64,000 bases of DNA, from assembly GCA_963823105.1 (NCBI GenBank), contig CAWGKC010000001.1, forward strand, positions 662,072 through 726,071. Reading direction: 5' to 3'. This DNA is from JAJYKC01 sp963823105. GTDB lineage: Bacteria > Acidobacteriota > Terriglobia > Bryobacterales > Bryobacteraceae. Positions 44,583 through 54,066 of this stretch are shown here, piece after piece. Under the pieces are notes generated by a model. That model was not told where the DNA came from, ran no database searches, and worked only from the letters and a program-made list of their open reading frames with translations. The translations under genes were made by a program, and so were the position numbers. Each line of letters begins with the position of its first letter. The stretch's first letter is position 1.

Positions 44583-45164
44583 TTACTGGCCGGTTGCTCG
44601 CAACAAATCGCGAGACAACAATTCCGCCCGCTCCGCCAAACTGCGCGACGCTTCCAGATCGGAGGCGCGCGCAGTTTGCGCTTGCTGGATGAAGCTTTCC
44701 ACTTGACGCGCCGCTTCGCGGCCCGCGGCGTCCAAACTCTTTCCGGCGAGCGCCGACAAATTCCGCCGCGCGCGCCCCAGACTCCGGTCGATCTCCTGGT
44801 TGAGCGCCTGCTGTCTCTCGGGTGTGAGCATCGTTCCCAGACGGGGCGGCGGGGCGGGCGCGGGCTGCGGCGGCGCGGGCTGCGGCTGTGTGACGGGAGC
44901 GGGCGCGGACGGGGCCGTTTGGAGCGGCATCGGCGAAGGCCGCGAATGGTGGCGGGGAGGGGGCGGCTGCGTGGCGGCGGGCGGTTGTTCCGCTGGAGGC
45001 GGCGGCTGCGCGGCGGCGGGTTGTTGTTCCGCTGGAGCGGTCCGCGGGGCGGGCAGGGGCGCCGGCGGCGTGGGGATGGGCGCTTGTTTCTTCTTGCCGC
45101 AACCGGCCAGCGCCAACGCGGCGCTCAGGCCAAGGACGGCGAACGGCAGCTTGATTTTAAGCAT
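44583..45164 (-). CDS. Proline-rich lipoprotein with C-terminal coiled-coil
   Basis: 193 residues from ATG 45164. The lipobox is clear: LSAALALAGCGKKK. Residues about 30-110 are almost only Pro, Ala, Gln and Thr (a wall-spanning linker type). The C-terminal 80 residues LTPERQQALNQEIDRSLGRA, RRNLSALAGKSLDAAGREAA and SFIQQAQTARASDLEASRSL are helical. The start overlaps the histidine-kinase stop by 8 nt, so it is translated with the two-component pair and may be a sensory or structural accessory. It converges with the OmpA-like gene, 6 nt apart. Confidence 0.82.
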   Translation of the reverse strand: MLKIKLPFAVLGLSAALALAGCGKKKQAPIPTPPAPLPAPRTAPAEQQPAAAQPPPPAEQPPAATQPPPPRHHSRPSPMPLQTAPSAPAPVTQPQPAPPQPAPAPPPRLGTMLTPERQQALNQEIDRSLGRARRNLSALAGKSLDAAGREAARQVESFIQQAQTARASDLEASRSLAERAELLSRDLLRATGQ

Positions 45165-47028
45165 GGCTCGCTTCCGCATCCGGCAGACGGAACCGGAACG
45201 CCGCGCCGTGGCCCGGCTCGCTGGCGACGTCGATCGTCCCGCTGTGCAACTGGACCACGCGGAAGGTCATCGCCAATCCGATCCCGGAACCGTTGTTCTT
45301 CGTCGTGAAGTACAGGTTAAATATATTTTGCCGCACATCGGCGGGAATCCCCGGCCCGTCGTCCTCGATCACGATCACGCATTCTCCCGCCGGCTTTTCC
45401 GACCGCACCCGCAAGTGTCCTCCCGCCGCCACCGCCTCCAATCCATTCACCATGACGTTTAATAGAGCCTGGCGCATGAGTTCGGGGTCGCCGCGAATCC
45501 ACAAGGGCATATCCAGAATAGTTTCCACACCGACGTTTTTCTCTTGCGCCTGGGGCGCCAGGAACGCCGAGACCTCGCGCGCCAGCAGCGCCAGATCGAA
45601 CTCCTGAATCTGAACTTCCACCGGACGATTGAAGTCCAGGAACGTTTTCACCACGCGGTCCAGCCGGTGGATCTCGGCGGCGATGACGGCGATCTCCGGC
45701 TCCGGGGGGTCCATCTTGGTTTTCAGAACCTCCAGATGCAGCGCCATGGCGTTGAGCGGATTTTTGATTTCGTGGGCCACGCCGCCGGTTAGCCGGCCGA
45801 TCGCCGCGAGGCGCGAAGAGATGTCCAATTGCAATTGCAATTGACGCCGGCTCTCGGCGTCGCGAATGCGCACCATCACGCTCAAACTCGGCGGCTTGCC
45901 GGGATCCTCCAGCGGCTCGACGGTTACCAGGACCCTTCCCGTGGCGTTGCGGAGAGTATCCTCTCCGATTTGCGTTCCCAGCACCACCAGCTCGTCGTGC
46001 AGCGGCTCGCGGGTTTCGATCGATCTCCGAATCAGCGCGCCGAGAGGGCCCGATGCGGGAAACAATTCCTCCAAGCTCGCGCCGAGCATCTCCTGGGGGG
46101 ACCGGCCGAACAAGTGCTCCACCATTTGCCCGGCCACCACCAGACGGCCCTGCGAGTCGAAGAGCAGAACGGCGTCTTCCAGGCGTTTCAGGAGCTGATC
46201 GAAGTTGCCGCGCAGCGCGAGAGCGTCCTGGCGCGCGCCACGGAATTGTTGGCCCAACAGATTCAACTTCGATTGCACGGCGGCGAACTCGCGGGACTCG
46301 CCGGTGGAGGAAAGATCGGCCGCGGCGAACTGGCCGGTGCGGATTTCGTCGATCTTGCGGCTCACCCGCTCCAGGGGACGCAACACCAGGTTCGGTAGAA
46401 CGAATCCCAGCAGCATCGAGACGAACAACGCCGCGACAAACACGGCGCCGAGCGTGCGCAAGGCCGGATCGAGGGTGTGGCGAAGGAACAGGCTCTCCAC
46501 CTCGACCACGATCGTGAACACCGGCTTCGATTGGCCGGGCACTCCCAGGGGCATCAGCAACGCGTAGTTGCGCGAGAGGCGGAAGAGTTGGGAGATCGCC
46601 TCGAAGCGGTGCGATCCATCCATCACGTCGATGTCGGCCGGCGCCGGCGCCTTCCGTCCGACGGTGGAGGAGTCCGCAGCCGCCAGGATCGCGCCGTCCT
46701 CGCCGGCGATCGCCACGTTCACCACCATATAGGCCGTCGCGCGGCTGCGCTGCAGCATGGCGGAGATGTAGGGATCCGTCCGGACGATGCGCGTCCACGC
46801 GGCTTTATAGGCGGCGAGGGAGTCCGGTTGCGAAGGCTCCTGGCGCAGAACCTGGTCGAAGCGGTCCTGGACATAGCCTTTGACGTCGCTGGCGATATTG
46901 CGCGCGGTATCGGTGGCGTTCTGATACGCGGCTCTGGTGAAATCGAGAACGTACAGCCCCGACAGCGCGATCACCACCGCCGCCGCCAAGGTGACGATCG
47001 CGATGCGCAGCCGGGTTCGAAGTGACAT
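45157..47028 (-). CDS. Sensor histidine kinase (NtrB-like, HAMP-PAS)
   Basis: 623 residues. TM1 at about 10-28, a periplasmic sensor region to about 190, TM2 (FVAALFVSMLLGFVLPNLVL), a HAMP region and a PAS-like domain (AVLLFDSQGRLVVAGQMVEH). The dimerisation/phosphoacceptor site is LTGGVAHEIKNPLNAMALHL. The ATPase domain has N box LLNVMVNGLEA, G1 VIEDDGPGIP and G2 GSGIGLAMTFRVV. It phosphorylates the sigma54 response regulator encoded 12 nt upstream in the same operon. The input signal is unknown; the large periplasmic part points to an envelope signal. Confidence 0.93.
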   Translation of the reverse strand: MSLRTRLRIAIVTLAAAVVIALSGLYVLDFTRAAYQNATDTARNIASDVKGYVQDRFDQVLRQEPSQPDSLAAYKAAWTRIVRTDPYISAMLQRSRATAYMVVNVAIAGEDGAILAAADSSTVGRKAPAPADIDVMDGSHRFEAISQLFRLSRNYALLMPLGVPGQSKPVFTIVVEVESLFLRHTLDPALRTLGAVFVAALFVSMLLGFVLPNLVLRPLERVSRKIDEIRTGQFAAADLSSTGESREFAAVQSKLNLLGQQFRGARQDALALRGNFDQLLKRLEDAVLLFDSQGRLVVAGQMVEHLFGRSPQEMLGASLEELFPASGPLGALIRRSIETREPLHDELVVLGTQIGEDTLRNATGRVLVTVEPLEDPGKPPSLSVMVRIRDAESRRQLQLQLDISSRLAAIGRLTGGVAHEIKNPLNAMALHLEVLKTKMDPPEPEIAVIAAEIHRLDRVVKTFLDFNRPVEVQIQEFDLALLAREVSAFLAPQAQEKNVGVETILDMPLWIRGDPELMRQALLNVMVNGLEAVAAGGHLRVRSEKPAGECVIVIEDDGPGIPADVRQNIFNLYFTTKNNGSGIGLAMTFRVVQLHSGTIDVASEPGHGAAFRFRLPDAEASHA

Positions 47029-47040
47029 CGCTCCCCGAGC

Positions 47041-48453
47041 CTACGCTCCGGCTTCGACTTCGGCCGCCGCGCCGTATTCTTTCAGCTTGTTGAAGAGCGT
47101 CTTGAGGCTGATGCCGAGGATCTCGGCGGCGCGGGTCTTGTTGTTTTTGGTGTACTGCAGCGTGGCGAAGATCAACGCCTCTTCGGCCTCGTCCACGGTG
47201 GCGCCGACGCGCAGCCGCACGGAGTTGGGATCGTCCTGCGCGATGGCGGAACGCTCCGGCGGAGCGCCACCGAACGACGGGGGCAAATGCCGTTCGAGGA
47301 TCGCTCCCTCGGCAGCGAGGATGACCGCGCGCTCCAGCACGTTGCGCAACTCGCGGACGTTGCCCGGCCATGTATACCGCTCGAAATCGGCCATCACTTC
47401 CTTCGACACGCCGGTGACGCGGGCGCTATGTTTGCGGTTCAGCATCGAGACCAGCGCCTCCGATAGCGCGGGGAGGTCCCCGTGGCGCTCGCGCAAAGAC
47501 GGCAGTTGCACTTGAAAAACGTTCAGCCGGTAATAAAGATCCTCGCGCAGCCGCCCGTCCTTGATCGCCTCCATCGGGATGCGGTTGGTGGCGGCGACGA
47601 CGCGCACATCCACGTCGATCTCCGTTTTTCCGCCCAGCCGGCGGACGCGGGAATCCTCCAGCACGCGCAGGAGCTTGGCCTGCGTGCCGATCGGCATCTC
47701 GGCCAGCTCGTCCAGCAGCAGCGTCCCTTTGTGCGCCAGTTCGAAACAGCCCGCCCGCCGCTCCACCGCGCCGGTGAAGGATCCTTTCTCGTGGCCGAAC
47801 AGCTCGCTTTCCATCAGCGTCTCCGGCATCGCGGCGCAATTGATGGCGACGAACGGTCCCCCGGCCCGCGGGCTCAATTGATGCATCGCGCGCGCCGCCA
47901 GTTCCTTGCCCGTGCCGCTCTCGCCGGTGATGAGCACGGTGGCCCGCGACGGCGCCACCTGGCGGATCAGGGAGAACACTTCCTGCATCGCCGGACACGT
48001 CCCCACCAGCTCGCCCAGCACGCCTTTGTATTGCAGTTCGCGCTGCAGCCGCTCCGCTTCGGTCCGCAGCCGGCTTTGGGAGGCGGCGCGCGCCAGCAGA
48101 ATCTTCAGCGCCGCCGATTGAATCGGTTTTTCGAGAAACCAGAAAGCGCCCAGCTCGTGGATCGTTTCGAGCGCCGTCTCGATGTTCCCGAAAGCGGTCA
48201 GCACGATGGCGGGCGGCGCGGGCTGGGGCAGCCGCCGCAGCAGCTCGAAGCCGTCTACCCTAGGCATCATCAGATCGGTAATCAACACGTCCGGTATTTT
48301 CAGAGCCAGCTTGTCCAGGGCATCCTGGCCGTCGTACGCCGTTTCGACCACGTATCCCCACGACCGGATCATCGCCGCGAGGCCCGAACGCTGGCTCTCC
48401 TCGTCGTCGGCCACCAGGACGCTCGCGGGGGCGATTTGGGCTTGTATTGCCAT
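47041..48453 (-). CDS. Sigma54-dependent response regulator (NtrC family)
   Basis: 470 residues. The receiver domain has acidic pocket VADDEE, phosphoacceptor Asp near 60 in DVLITDLMMPRVDGF and a Lys in WFLEKPIQ. The AAA+ domain has Walker A TGESGTGKELAARAMHQ, the sigma54-contact loop in the variant GSFTGAVERRAG, Walker B GTLLLDELAEMP and AATNRIPMEAIKDGRLREDL. The Fis-type HTH is KTRAAEILGISLKTLFNKLK. It activates RpoN promoters when phosphorylated by the downstream kinase. Confidence 0.95.
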   Translation of the reverse strand: MAIQAQIAPASVLVADDEESQRSGLAAMIRSWGYVVETAYDGQDALDKLALKIPDVLITDLMMPRVDGFELLRRLPQPAPPAIVLTAFGNIETALETIHELGAFWFLEKPIQSAALKILLARAASQSRLRTEAERLQRELQYKGVLGELVGTCPAMQEVFSLIRQVAPSRATVLITGESGTGKELAARAMHQLSPRAGGPFVAINCAAMPETLMESELFGHEKGSFTGAVERRAGCFELAHKGTLLLDELAEMPIGTQAKLLRVLEDSRVRRLGGKTEIDVDVRVVAATNRIPMEAIKDGRLREDLYYRLNVFQVQLPSLRERHGDLPALSEALVSMLNRKHSARVTGVSKEVMADFERYTWPGNVRELRNVLERAVILAAEGAILERHLPPSFGGAPPERSAIAQDDPNSVRLRVGATVDEAEEALIFATLQYTKNNKTRAAEILGISLKTLFNKLKEYGAAAEVEAGA

Positions 48454-48681
48454 GGCTTTTCAATTGTAACGGTACCCGCCGCCCAGCGCTGATGCCACCG
48501 CCGCACGTATTCCGTGGGTGCCAAAGACGCGGCCGGTTTTTGAGGAGGGGCGGCCCTCCCTTGCGGGCCGGCCTGCGGATCGTTCAAAACTGCACACCGC
48601 AAAGTGCCGATTTGGGAAGTATTTTCCAGCCCGGAAAGGCGGCTCGGCGCAAATTGCCCAAAAAACTAGGGTGAAACGCTT

Positions 48682-48697
48682 TGGCACCTAAGATGCA
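48682..48697 (+). promoter_or_regulatory. Candidate sigma54 promoter
   Basis: TGGCAC-N5-ATGCA has GG and GC at the required -24/-12 distance and differs from the TGGCAC-N5-TTGCA consensus at one base. It lies about 230 nt from the start of the sigma54 response regulator gene on the other strand and about 280 nt upstream of the amidohydrolase gene. A target of the neighbouring regulator is plausible but not shown. Confidence 0.35.
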
Positions 48698-48964
48698 TAA
48701 CAAAGTGCGTGAAAAACAGGGATGACTCAAGGAACCAGGCTGCTCCCACGAAATAAGGCCCCTCAGTAGACTCGAAACCCTGAATTCTCTCCATAAACTC
48801 CCCCAGTACCCCACCCGGCCGGTTCCTTGAGCTCAAAAAATAAATCGTAAACGGCAAATTGTTGCCACCACTGGTGGTGGAAATTTGGCACCGCTATCCG
48901 GCGCAGCCGAAAATCACGCCGTTTTGAAAAGGATTGGTTGCGGCCGCTCCTGCGCCGAATCCTC

Positions 48965-48970
48965 TATGAT
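48965..48970 (+). promoter_or_regulatory. -10 box (TATGAT) 8 nt before start
   Basis: TATGAT ends 8 nt before GTG 48979, favouring that codon over ATG 48967/48970. Another near-leaderless arrangement. Confidence 0.35.
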
Positions 48971-48978
48971 TGATCCCT

Positions 48979-50412
48979 GTGAGACATTCCCCTTCGAACG
49001 CCCGATTCGCCTGTTTCGTCCTGGCTGGCGCAGCACTGGCGCAGAACCGTTTCCTGCCGGGCACGAAACCGTTCGTCACCGTCGACGCCCCGGTCGTGGC
49101 CCTCACCCACGTTAACGTGATCGTTGGGACCGGCGCCGCGCCCGTCGCCGATCAGACGATCGTCATCGACCGCGGCAAGATCGCCGTTGTCGGACCTGCC
49201 GCCAGCACGCCCGCGCCCGCCGGCGCGCAGGTGATCGATCTTCCCGGACACACCGTGATTCCCGGCCTTGTCGGCATGCACGAGCATTTGTTCTACCCCT
49301 CCGGCGGAGGGATCCCGATGTACAACGAGCAGGCGTTCAGCTTTCCGCGTCTCTATTTGGCGAGCGGCGTCACGACGGCGCGGACCGGGGGCAGCCTGGA
49401 ACCCTACACCGACCTTAACGTCAAGCGCCTGATCGAGGCGGGGCGCATGCCCGGACCCAACATGTACATCACGGGCCCGTACCTTGAAGGCGCGGGCAGT
49501 TTCGCCGCGCAGATGCATGAGCTGACCGGCCCTGGCGACGCCGTACGATTGGTGGATTATTGGGCCGCCGAAGGGGTCACGTCGTTCAAAGCGTATATGA
49601 ACATCACGCGGGCCGAGCTCGCGGCGGCGGTGGAGGCCGCTCACAAGCGCGGCATCAAGGTCACGGGGCACCTGTGCTCCATTGGCTTTCGTGAAGCGGC
49701 GGCGATCGGGATCGACAACCTGGAGCACGGCCTCCTGGTCGATACCGAATTCCATCCTGGCAAGCAGCCCGACGTTTGCCCGGCGCAATCCGTCACGCGA
49801 AATGAAATGGAGAAGCTCGATATCGCCGGTGCGCCCGTGCGCGATATGATCGCCGATCTCGTGAGCCATCACGTCGCGATTACCTCCACGCTATCGGTAT
49901 TCGAGGCGTTCAATGGCTCCCGCCCGCCGATCGAACAGCGGTTCCTCGACGTGCTTTCACCGGAAGAGGCCATCAGTTATCTGAGTTCGCGCGCGCGAGC
50001 CCGCGGCGGCGAAGACGCCCCATCCGCCGTTGAACTCAAGAAGGAAATGGAATTCGAATATGCCTTCGTAAAAGCCGGCGGTCTGCTGATGTCCGGCGCC
50101 GACCCGACCGGCAACGGCGGCGCGATGGCCGGTTTCGGCGATCAGCGCAACATCGAGTTACTGGTCGAAGCCGGATTCACGCCCGTCGAAGCCATCCGGA
50201 TCGCCAGTTCCAATGCGGCGAAATTCCTCGGCGGGATCGATCGCTTCGGCACGGTCACGGCGGGCAAGCGGGCCGACCTCGTGGTGATTGACGGCAACCC
50301 CGCCGCCCGCATCGCCGACATCCGCAAAGTGAAAATCGTTTTCAAGAACGGCATCGGCTACGACCCGGTCAAGCTGATCGAGTCCGTCCGCGGAGCGGTG
50401 GGCTTGCACTAA
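48979..50412 (+). CDS. Secreted amidohydrolase (imidazolonepropionase/prolidase-like)
   Basis: 477 residues. Signal peptide ARFACFVLAGAALAQ. The metal-dependent hydrolase fold shows PGLVGMHEHLFYPSGGG (His-x-His), TSFKAYMN with the possible carboxylated Lys, IKVTGHLCSIGF, GIDNLEHGLLVDTEF and the Asp of LLMSGADPTGNGG. The edge domain has TVTAGKRADLVVIDGNP. Members cleave cyclic or peptide amide bonds; exported ones in Acidobacteria are often annotated as imidazolonepropionase-related or Xaa-Pro dipeptidase-like. The exact substrate is not visible. Confidence 0.9.
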   Translation: MRHSPSNARFACFVLAGAALAQNRFLPGTKPFVTVDAPVVALTHVNVIVGTGAAPVADQTIVIDRGKIAVVGPAASTPAPAGAQVIDLPGHTVIPGLVGMHEHLFYPSGGGIPMYNEQAFSFPRLYLASGVTTARTGGSLEPYTDLNVKRLIEAGRMPGPNMYITGPYLEGAGSFAAQMHELTGPGDAVRLVDYWAAEGVTSFKAYMNITRAELAAAVEAAHKRGIKVTGHLCSIGFREAAAIGIDNLEHGLLVDTEFHPGKQPDVCPAQSVTRNEMEKLDIAGAPVRDMIADLVSHHVAITSTLSVFEAFNGSRPPIEQRFLDVLSPEEAISYLSSRARARGGEDAPSAVELKKEMEFEYAFVKAGGLLMSGADPTGNGGAMAGFGDQRNIELLVEAGFTPVEAIRIASSNAAKFLGGIDRFGTVTAGKRADLVVIDGNPAARIADIRKVKIVFKNGIGYDPVKLIESVRGAVGLH

Positions 50413-50462
50413 CGTCTGAACCCTCGTAAAGCCGCTGAGCTCGACCGCGGGGCTCGGCCTGA

Positions 50463-50468
50463 TAGAAT
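50463..50468 (+). promoter_or_regulatory. Extended -10 box (TGA-TAGAAT)
   Basis: TAGAAT preceded by TGA, 21 nt before ATG 50490 of the bicupin gene. GAGGAAA lies between and could be the ribosome site. Confidence 0.4.
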
Positions 50469-50489
50469 CTGCCATGAGGAAACCGCTCT

Positions 50490-51651
50490 ATGAACCCCTC
50501 GAAACGCGTGGCAGATTCCATTGCCCGGCGCGATCTGCTGGGAGCAGTGCCCGCCGGTTTGGCCATCGGGTCTATATTGGCCGCGCCGGTCGCGGAAGCG
50601 GCGCCGCACAAGGGAAAAAAGTTCGAGCCGCTGGAGAATTTTAAGTACGACATCAACACTTCGGCGGGCTGGGTGGGCGCGGCGGGATCGGCCAAGGAAG
50701 CGACCGTGGAAGAATTTCCCGCCTCCAAAAGCATCGCCGGCGTGGCAATGCGGTTGAAGCCGGGAGGGCTGCGCGAATTGCATTGGCATGCGATCGCCGC
50801 CGAGTGGGCGTATGTAATCGAAGGGAACGTTCGCACCACGGTCATCTCGCCCGATGGCGAAGCGGCGCAGGACGACTTCGGTCCCGGCGATACCTGGTAC
50901 TTTCCCGAAAGGCCACGGCCACTCGCTGCAGGGCATGGGGCCGGGTGAAGCGTATTTCGTACTCGGCTTCGACGACGGGCATTTCTCGGAGTTCGGCACC
51001 TTCAGCATCACCGACTGGCTGGCGCGCACTCCGGCGGAGATTGTGGCGCGCAACAGCGGGCTGACGGTTTCCGAGATCACAGGGCTGCCAAAAGAAGAAG
51101 CCTATATCGTCCCTGGGAAGATTCCCGGACCGATTCCCGCCTCCCTGCGCGGCGGCAACGTCGAACCGGGTCAACTGGCTCACAAGTACAGCTTGGCGAT
51201 GCAAAAGCCGGTCGTGTTTCCGGGCGGGGAAGAGCGCGTGGTTTCGAGCCGCGAGTTTCCGATCCAGACCACGCTGACCGCGGCGCGGCTCGATTTGAAA
51301 CCGGGAAGCCTGCGCGAGATGCATTGGCATCCGAACGCCGACGAGTGGCAATTCTACGTTTCCGGGAAGGCGCGGGTCGGCATCTTCGGAGCGCATGGGC
51401 GGTCGGCGGTGGAGGAGTTCGGCCCCGGCCAGATCGCTTTCATCCAACAGGGCTTCGGGCACTATATCGAGACCCTCGGCGACGAGCCACTGCAAGTGGT
51501 GATTCTGTTCAACAGCCCGGTTTACCAGGAGATCTCGCTTTCAAGCTGGCTGGCGGCGAACCCGGTGCAAGTGCTGGCCGATAATTTCGGAATCTCGAGG
51601 GAGCAAATCTCGCGGATGCCTACCGCGCAGATGGGCATCACGCAAAAGTAA
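50490..51651 (+). CDS. oxdC: Oxalate decarboxylase-type bicupin, Tat-exported (frame-broken at ~50912)
   Basis: About 387 residues when joined. Tat signal ARRDLLGAVPAGLAIGSILA. Cupin 1 has ELHWHAIAAEWAYVIEG and, after one extra base near 50912 (TTT CCC G AAA), KGHGHSLQG completing the three-His-one-Glu manganese site. The lid region reads DDGHFSEFGTFSITDWL, keeping the Glu of the OxdC SENST lid but with FG in place of NS. Cupin 2 has EMHWHPNADEWQFYVSGKAR and FIQQGFGHYIE. It converts oxalate to formate and CO2; the changed lid leaves oxidase activity open. Confidence 0.87.
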
Positions 51652-51657
51652 CGCCGC

Positions 51658-52579
51658 ATGCCGCGCATCGTCTCTTTGATCGCCAGCGCGACGGAGATCG
51701 TCCATGCGCTTGGGCTCGGGCGAGTTTCAGGTGGGCCGGTCGCATGAGTGCGACTATCCGGCGCGCGTCGCGAATCTCCCGGTGTGTACCCGCCCGGCTT
51801 TCCCGATCGATGGCGATAGCGCGGAAATCGACCGGCAGGTGAAGGACAAGCTCAAGGCCGCGGCGTCCATCTACGCGGTATTCGGAGACGTGCTGGAGCG
51901 GCTCCAGCCGACTCACATCGTCACCCAGACTCAGTGCGAGGTCTGCGCGGTGAGCCTGCGCGACGTGGAGAAGGCGCTGTGCGCGGGCGTCTCCAGCCGG
52001 CCCGCGCTCATCGCGCTCGAACCGAACGCGCTCGCCGATATCTGGGCCGATATCCGCCGCGTCGCCCAGGGCTGCGGCTATGGCGAACGGGGCGAAGCGT
52101 TGGTGGCGGAATTGCAGCGGCGAATGGAGGCGATCGCCCGCGAGGCGTTAGCGGCGGCACACCGTCCAACCGTCGCCTGCATCGAATGGCACGAGCCGTT
52201 GATGGCGGCGGGAAATTGGGTTCCGGAGTTGATCGCCATGGCCGGTGGCGTAAATCTTTTCGGCGCGGCGGGCCGGCACTCGCCGTGGATGCGGTGGGAG
52301 GAACTCGTCGCGGCCGATCCGGACATCGTCGTCACGACGCCGTGCGGCTTCGACATTGGGCGCACGCGAGCGGAGATGCATTGGCTCACGGCGAGGCCGG
52401 GATGGAACGAACTGCGGGCGGTGCGCGAAGGCCGCGTGTTTCTGGCCGACGGGAATCAATACATGAACCGGCCCGGTCCGCGCGTCGTCGAATCGCTGCG
52501 AATCTTCGCCGAGATTCTGCATCCGGATCTTTTCGACGCCACGCTCGAAGGGCCGGGCTGGCAGCGGTGGGATGCCTGA
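51658..52579 (+). CDS. BtuF-like cobalamin/iron-siderophore binding protein (frame-broken at ~51721)
   Basis: About 307 residues when joined. It begins PRIVSLIASATEIVHALGLG (ATG 51658, 6 nt after the bicupin stop), then one extra base moves the frame to EFQVGRSHECDYPARVANLP. The helical-backbone binding-protein fold follows: THIVTQTQCEVCAVSLRDVE, LIALEPNALADIWADIRRVA, PTVACIEWHEPLMAAGNWVP and GFDIGRTRAEM. No signal peptide is present and no ABC permease or ATPase lies nearby. Such stand-alone proteins are usually annotated as cobalamin-binding; a cytoplasmic binding role is possible. Confidence 0.85.
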
Positions 52580-52587
52580 ACGGCAGG

Positions 52588-54066
52588 CTATTCCGTGGTC
52601 GGCGCGCCCGGAGGAGGGCCCGCCGGATGGCCCTTCAACGCTTTCGGCGCCTTCGGGGCGGCGGGCGTTTCGGGCGCCTCCGGCGCATCCGGCGCGGCGT
52701 TGGCCTCGATACCGGCTTTGCGCACGGTGACGCTTCCGCGTCCGGTGGTCAGCCGCAGCGAAGGGCCTCCGCCGACGGCGCCGGTGATGGCGCCACCATC
52801 GCCGATCTCGCTCGTTTGCAGGGGCGTGCCATATTCGTCGTGGATCTCGCCATGATCGGTCTGCGCTTTCAGATCGAAGCGCGAGGCGGGCGGGAGGCTG
52901 AGGTCCACGTCGCCGGAGCGGGTGCGCACGTCCAGCTTGGGCATGTTGGCCGCCGGGCGCAGTTCGATGTCACCGCGGTCGACAGTCAGGTCCAGCGCCT
53001 GGGTGAAATCGGAGATCTGGATATCGCGGGAGCGGGCGTTGATCTCGATCGGTCCGACGAGGTTGCTGGCCACCAGGTCGCCGGGGGAAAGGCGAATTTC
53101 GCCGGGCACCTTCACCACCTTCATTTCCGTTTGACCGCCGTCGTAGCGCAGCGGCTGGGCCAGCTTGCGGAACTGCAACTGGCCGGTATAGCTGCCCTCC
53201 AAGGTGGTCTGGCCCGCGATGTCTTCCAGTTCCACGTCCTGGCCGTGGCCGCGCAGATCGACCGCGCCTTTTACGTTCACCGCGCGGATCAGGTCGCTGC
53301 GGCGCAGATTCACCCGGACGTCGCCGCCGATGTCCTGAAGCCGGACGCCCGCGTTATCGCTGTCGATGTCGACCGATCCGTCGATATTGCGGACGTCGAA
53401 ATCGCCATAACGGCCGTGGCACTCAACGCTCGCTCCCTTGGGAACCGCGATGTCGAGATCGTCGCTCACCTGCATGCGGTCGCTCACTTTGTCCTGATTC
53501 AAACGCACGATAATCTGATTGCCGCTTCCGTTGACAATCTCCACCGGGGTCTGGCGGTCGGCCTGGTCGGCGTCGTGGCGCTGCATGGAGCGAATCGTTT
53601 TGCGGCCGGCGACTTGCACTTTCATCGCCCCGCCGATGCCGGTGATGCGCGCGTTGCCGCGAAAGTTTTCGATCACGATGCGCGGCGCGGGGCCGCTGGC
53701 GTGCTCGGCGGGCGGAAGCGGATAGTCGAACGGGTCTCCAAAATCCACCACCATGCCGCGCCACGCCCGGGCGTCGGGAAACCAGCCGGAATAGCGATGG
53801 GCGGCGAACATGCCGCTGCCGATCAGGAAAATGAAGGTCGCCAGGACCCACTCGCCCCCCGAAACGCCGCTGCGGGGAAGGACGCGCGAACGCGCCTTCA
53901 GGAAGAGAATTTCCACCAGCCGCAGGCCGCCCCAAACAATCAACAGGTAGGGCCAATAGAGCGCGATGGCCTCGGTGACGTGGACTTCCGGCCACACGTT
54001 GCGCAACAAAAACAGCACGCCGAGAACGATCAGAATCAAGGGACCGACAATCGATCCGCGTCTCAT
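52588..54066 (-). CDS. LiaF-TM / DUF4097 adhesin-like membrane protein
   Basis: 492 residues. The N-terminus has a LiaF-type transmembrane hairpin (IVGPLILIVLGVLFLLRNVW, LYWPYLLIVWGGLRLVEILF) and another segment near 75. From about 130 to 450 the sequence is a right-handed beta-type repeat of DUF4097 style (VEIVNGSGNQIIVRLNQDKV, GDFDVRNIDGSVDIDSDNAG, GDIELRPAANMPKLDVRTRS). The C-terminus is Ala/Pro-rich. DUF4097 proteins occur with envelope-stress regulators. It is last in a six-gene coupled operon and starts in an ATGA overlap. Confidence 0.85.
   Translation of the reverse strand: MRRGSIVGPLILIVLGVLFLLRNVWPEVHVTEAIALYWPYLLIVWGGLRLVEILFLKARSRVLPRSGVSGGEWVLATFIFLIGSGMFAAHRYSGWFPDARAWRGMVVDFGDPFDYPLPPAEHASGPAPRIVIENFRGNARITGIGGAMKVQVAGRKTIRSMQRHDADQADRQTPVEIVNGSGNQIIVRLNQDKVSDRMQVSDDLDIAVPKGASVECHGRYGDFDVRNIDGSVDIDSDNAGVRLQDIGGDVRVNLRRSDLIRAVNVKGAVDLRGHGQDVELEDIAGQTTLEGSYTGQLQFRKLAQPLRYDGGQTEMKVVKVPGEIRLSPGDLVASNLVGPIEINARSRDIQISDFTQALDLTVDRGDIELRPAANMPKLDVRTRSGDVDLSLPPASRFDLKAQTDHGEIHDEYGTPLQTSEIGDGGAITGAVGGGPSLRLTTGRGSVTVRKAGIEANAAPDAPEAPETPAAPKAPKALKGHPAGPPPGAPTTE

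Larger units (their letters stand above)
48454..48978. other. Intergenic region (regulator-amidohydrolase)
   Basis: About 525 nt. It contains a sigma54-type element at 48682-48697, an inverted repeat CCACCA-C-TGGTGG at 48865-48877, a GGAGGG-GCGG-CCCTCC stem near 48545-48560 and the TATGAT box at 48965. No protein-like open frame is present. Confidence 0.5.

Noticed and set aside
48540..48565. GGAGGG-GCGG-CCCTCC stem as a terminator
   Set aside because: No U-tract follows on either strand.
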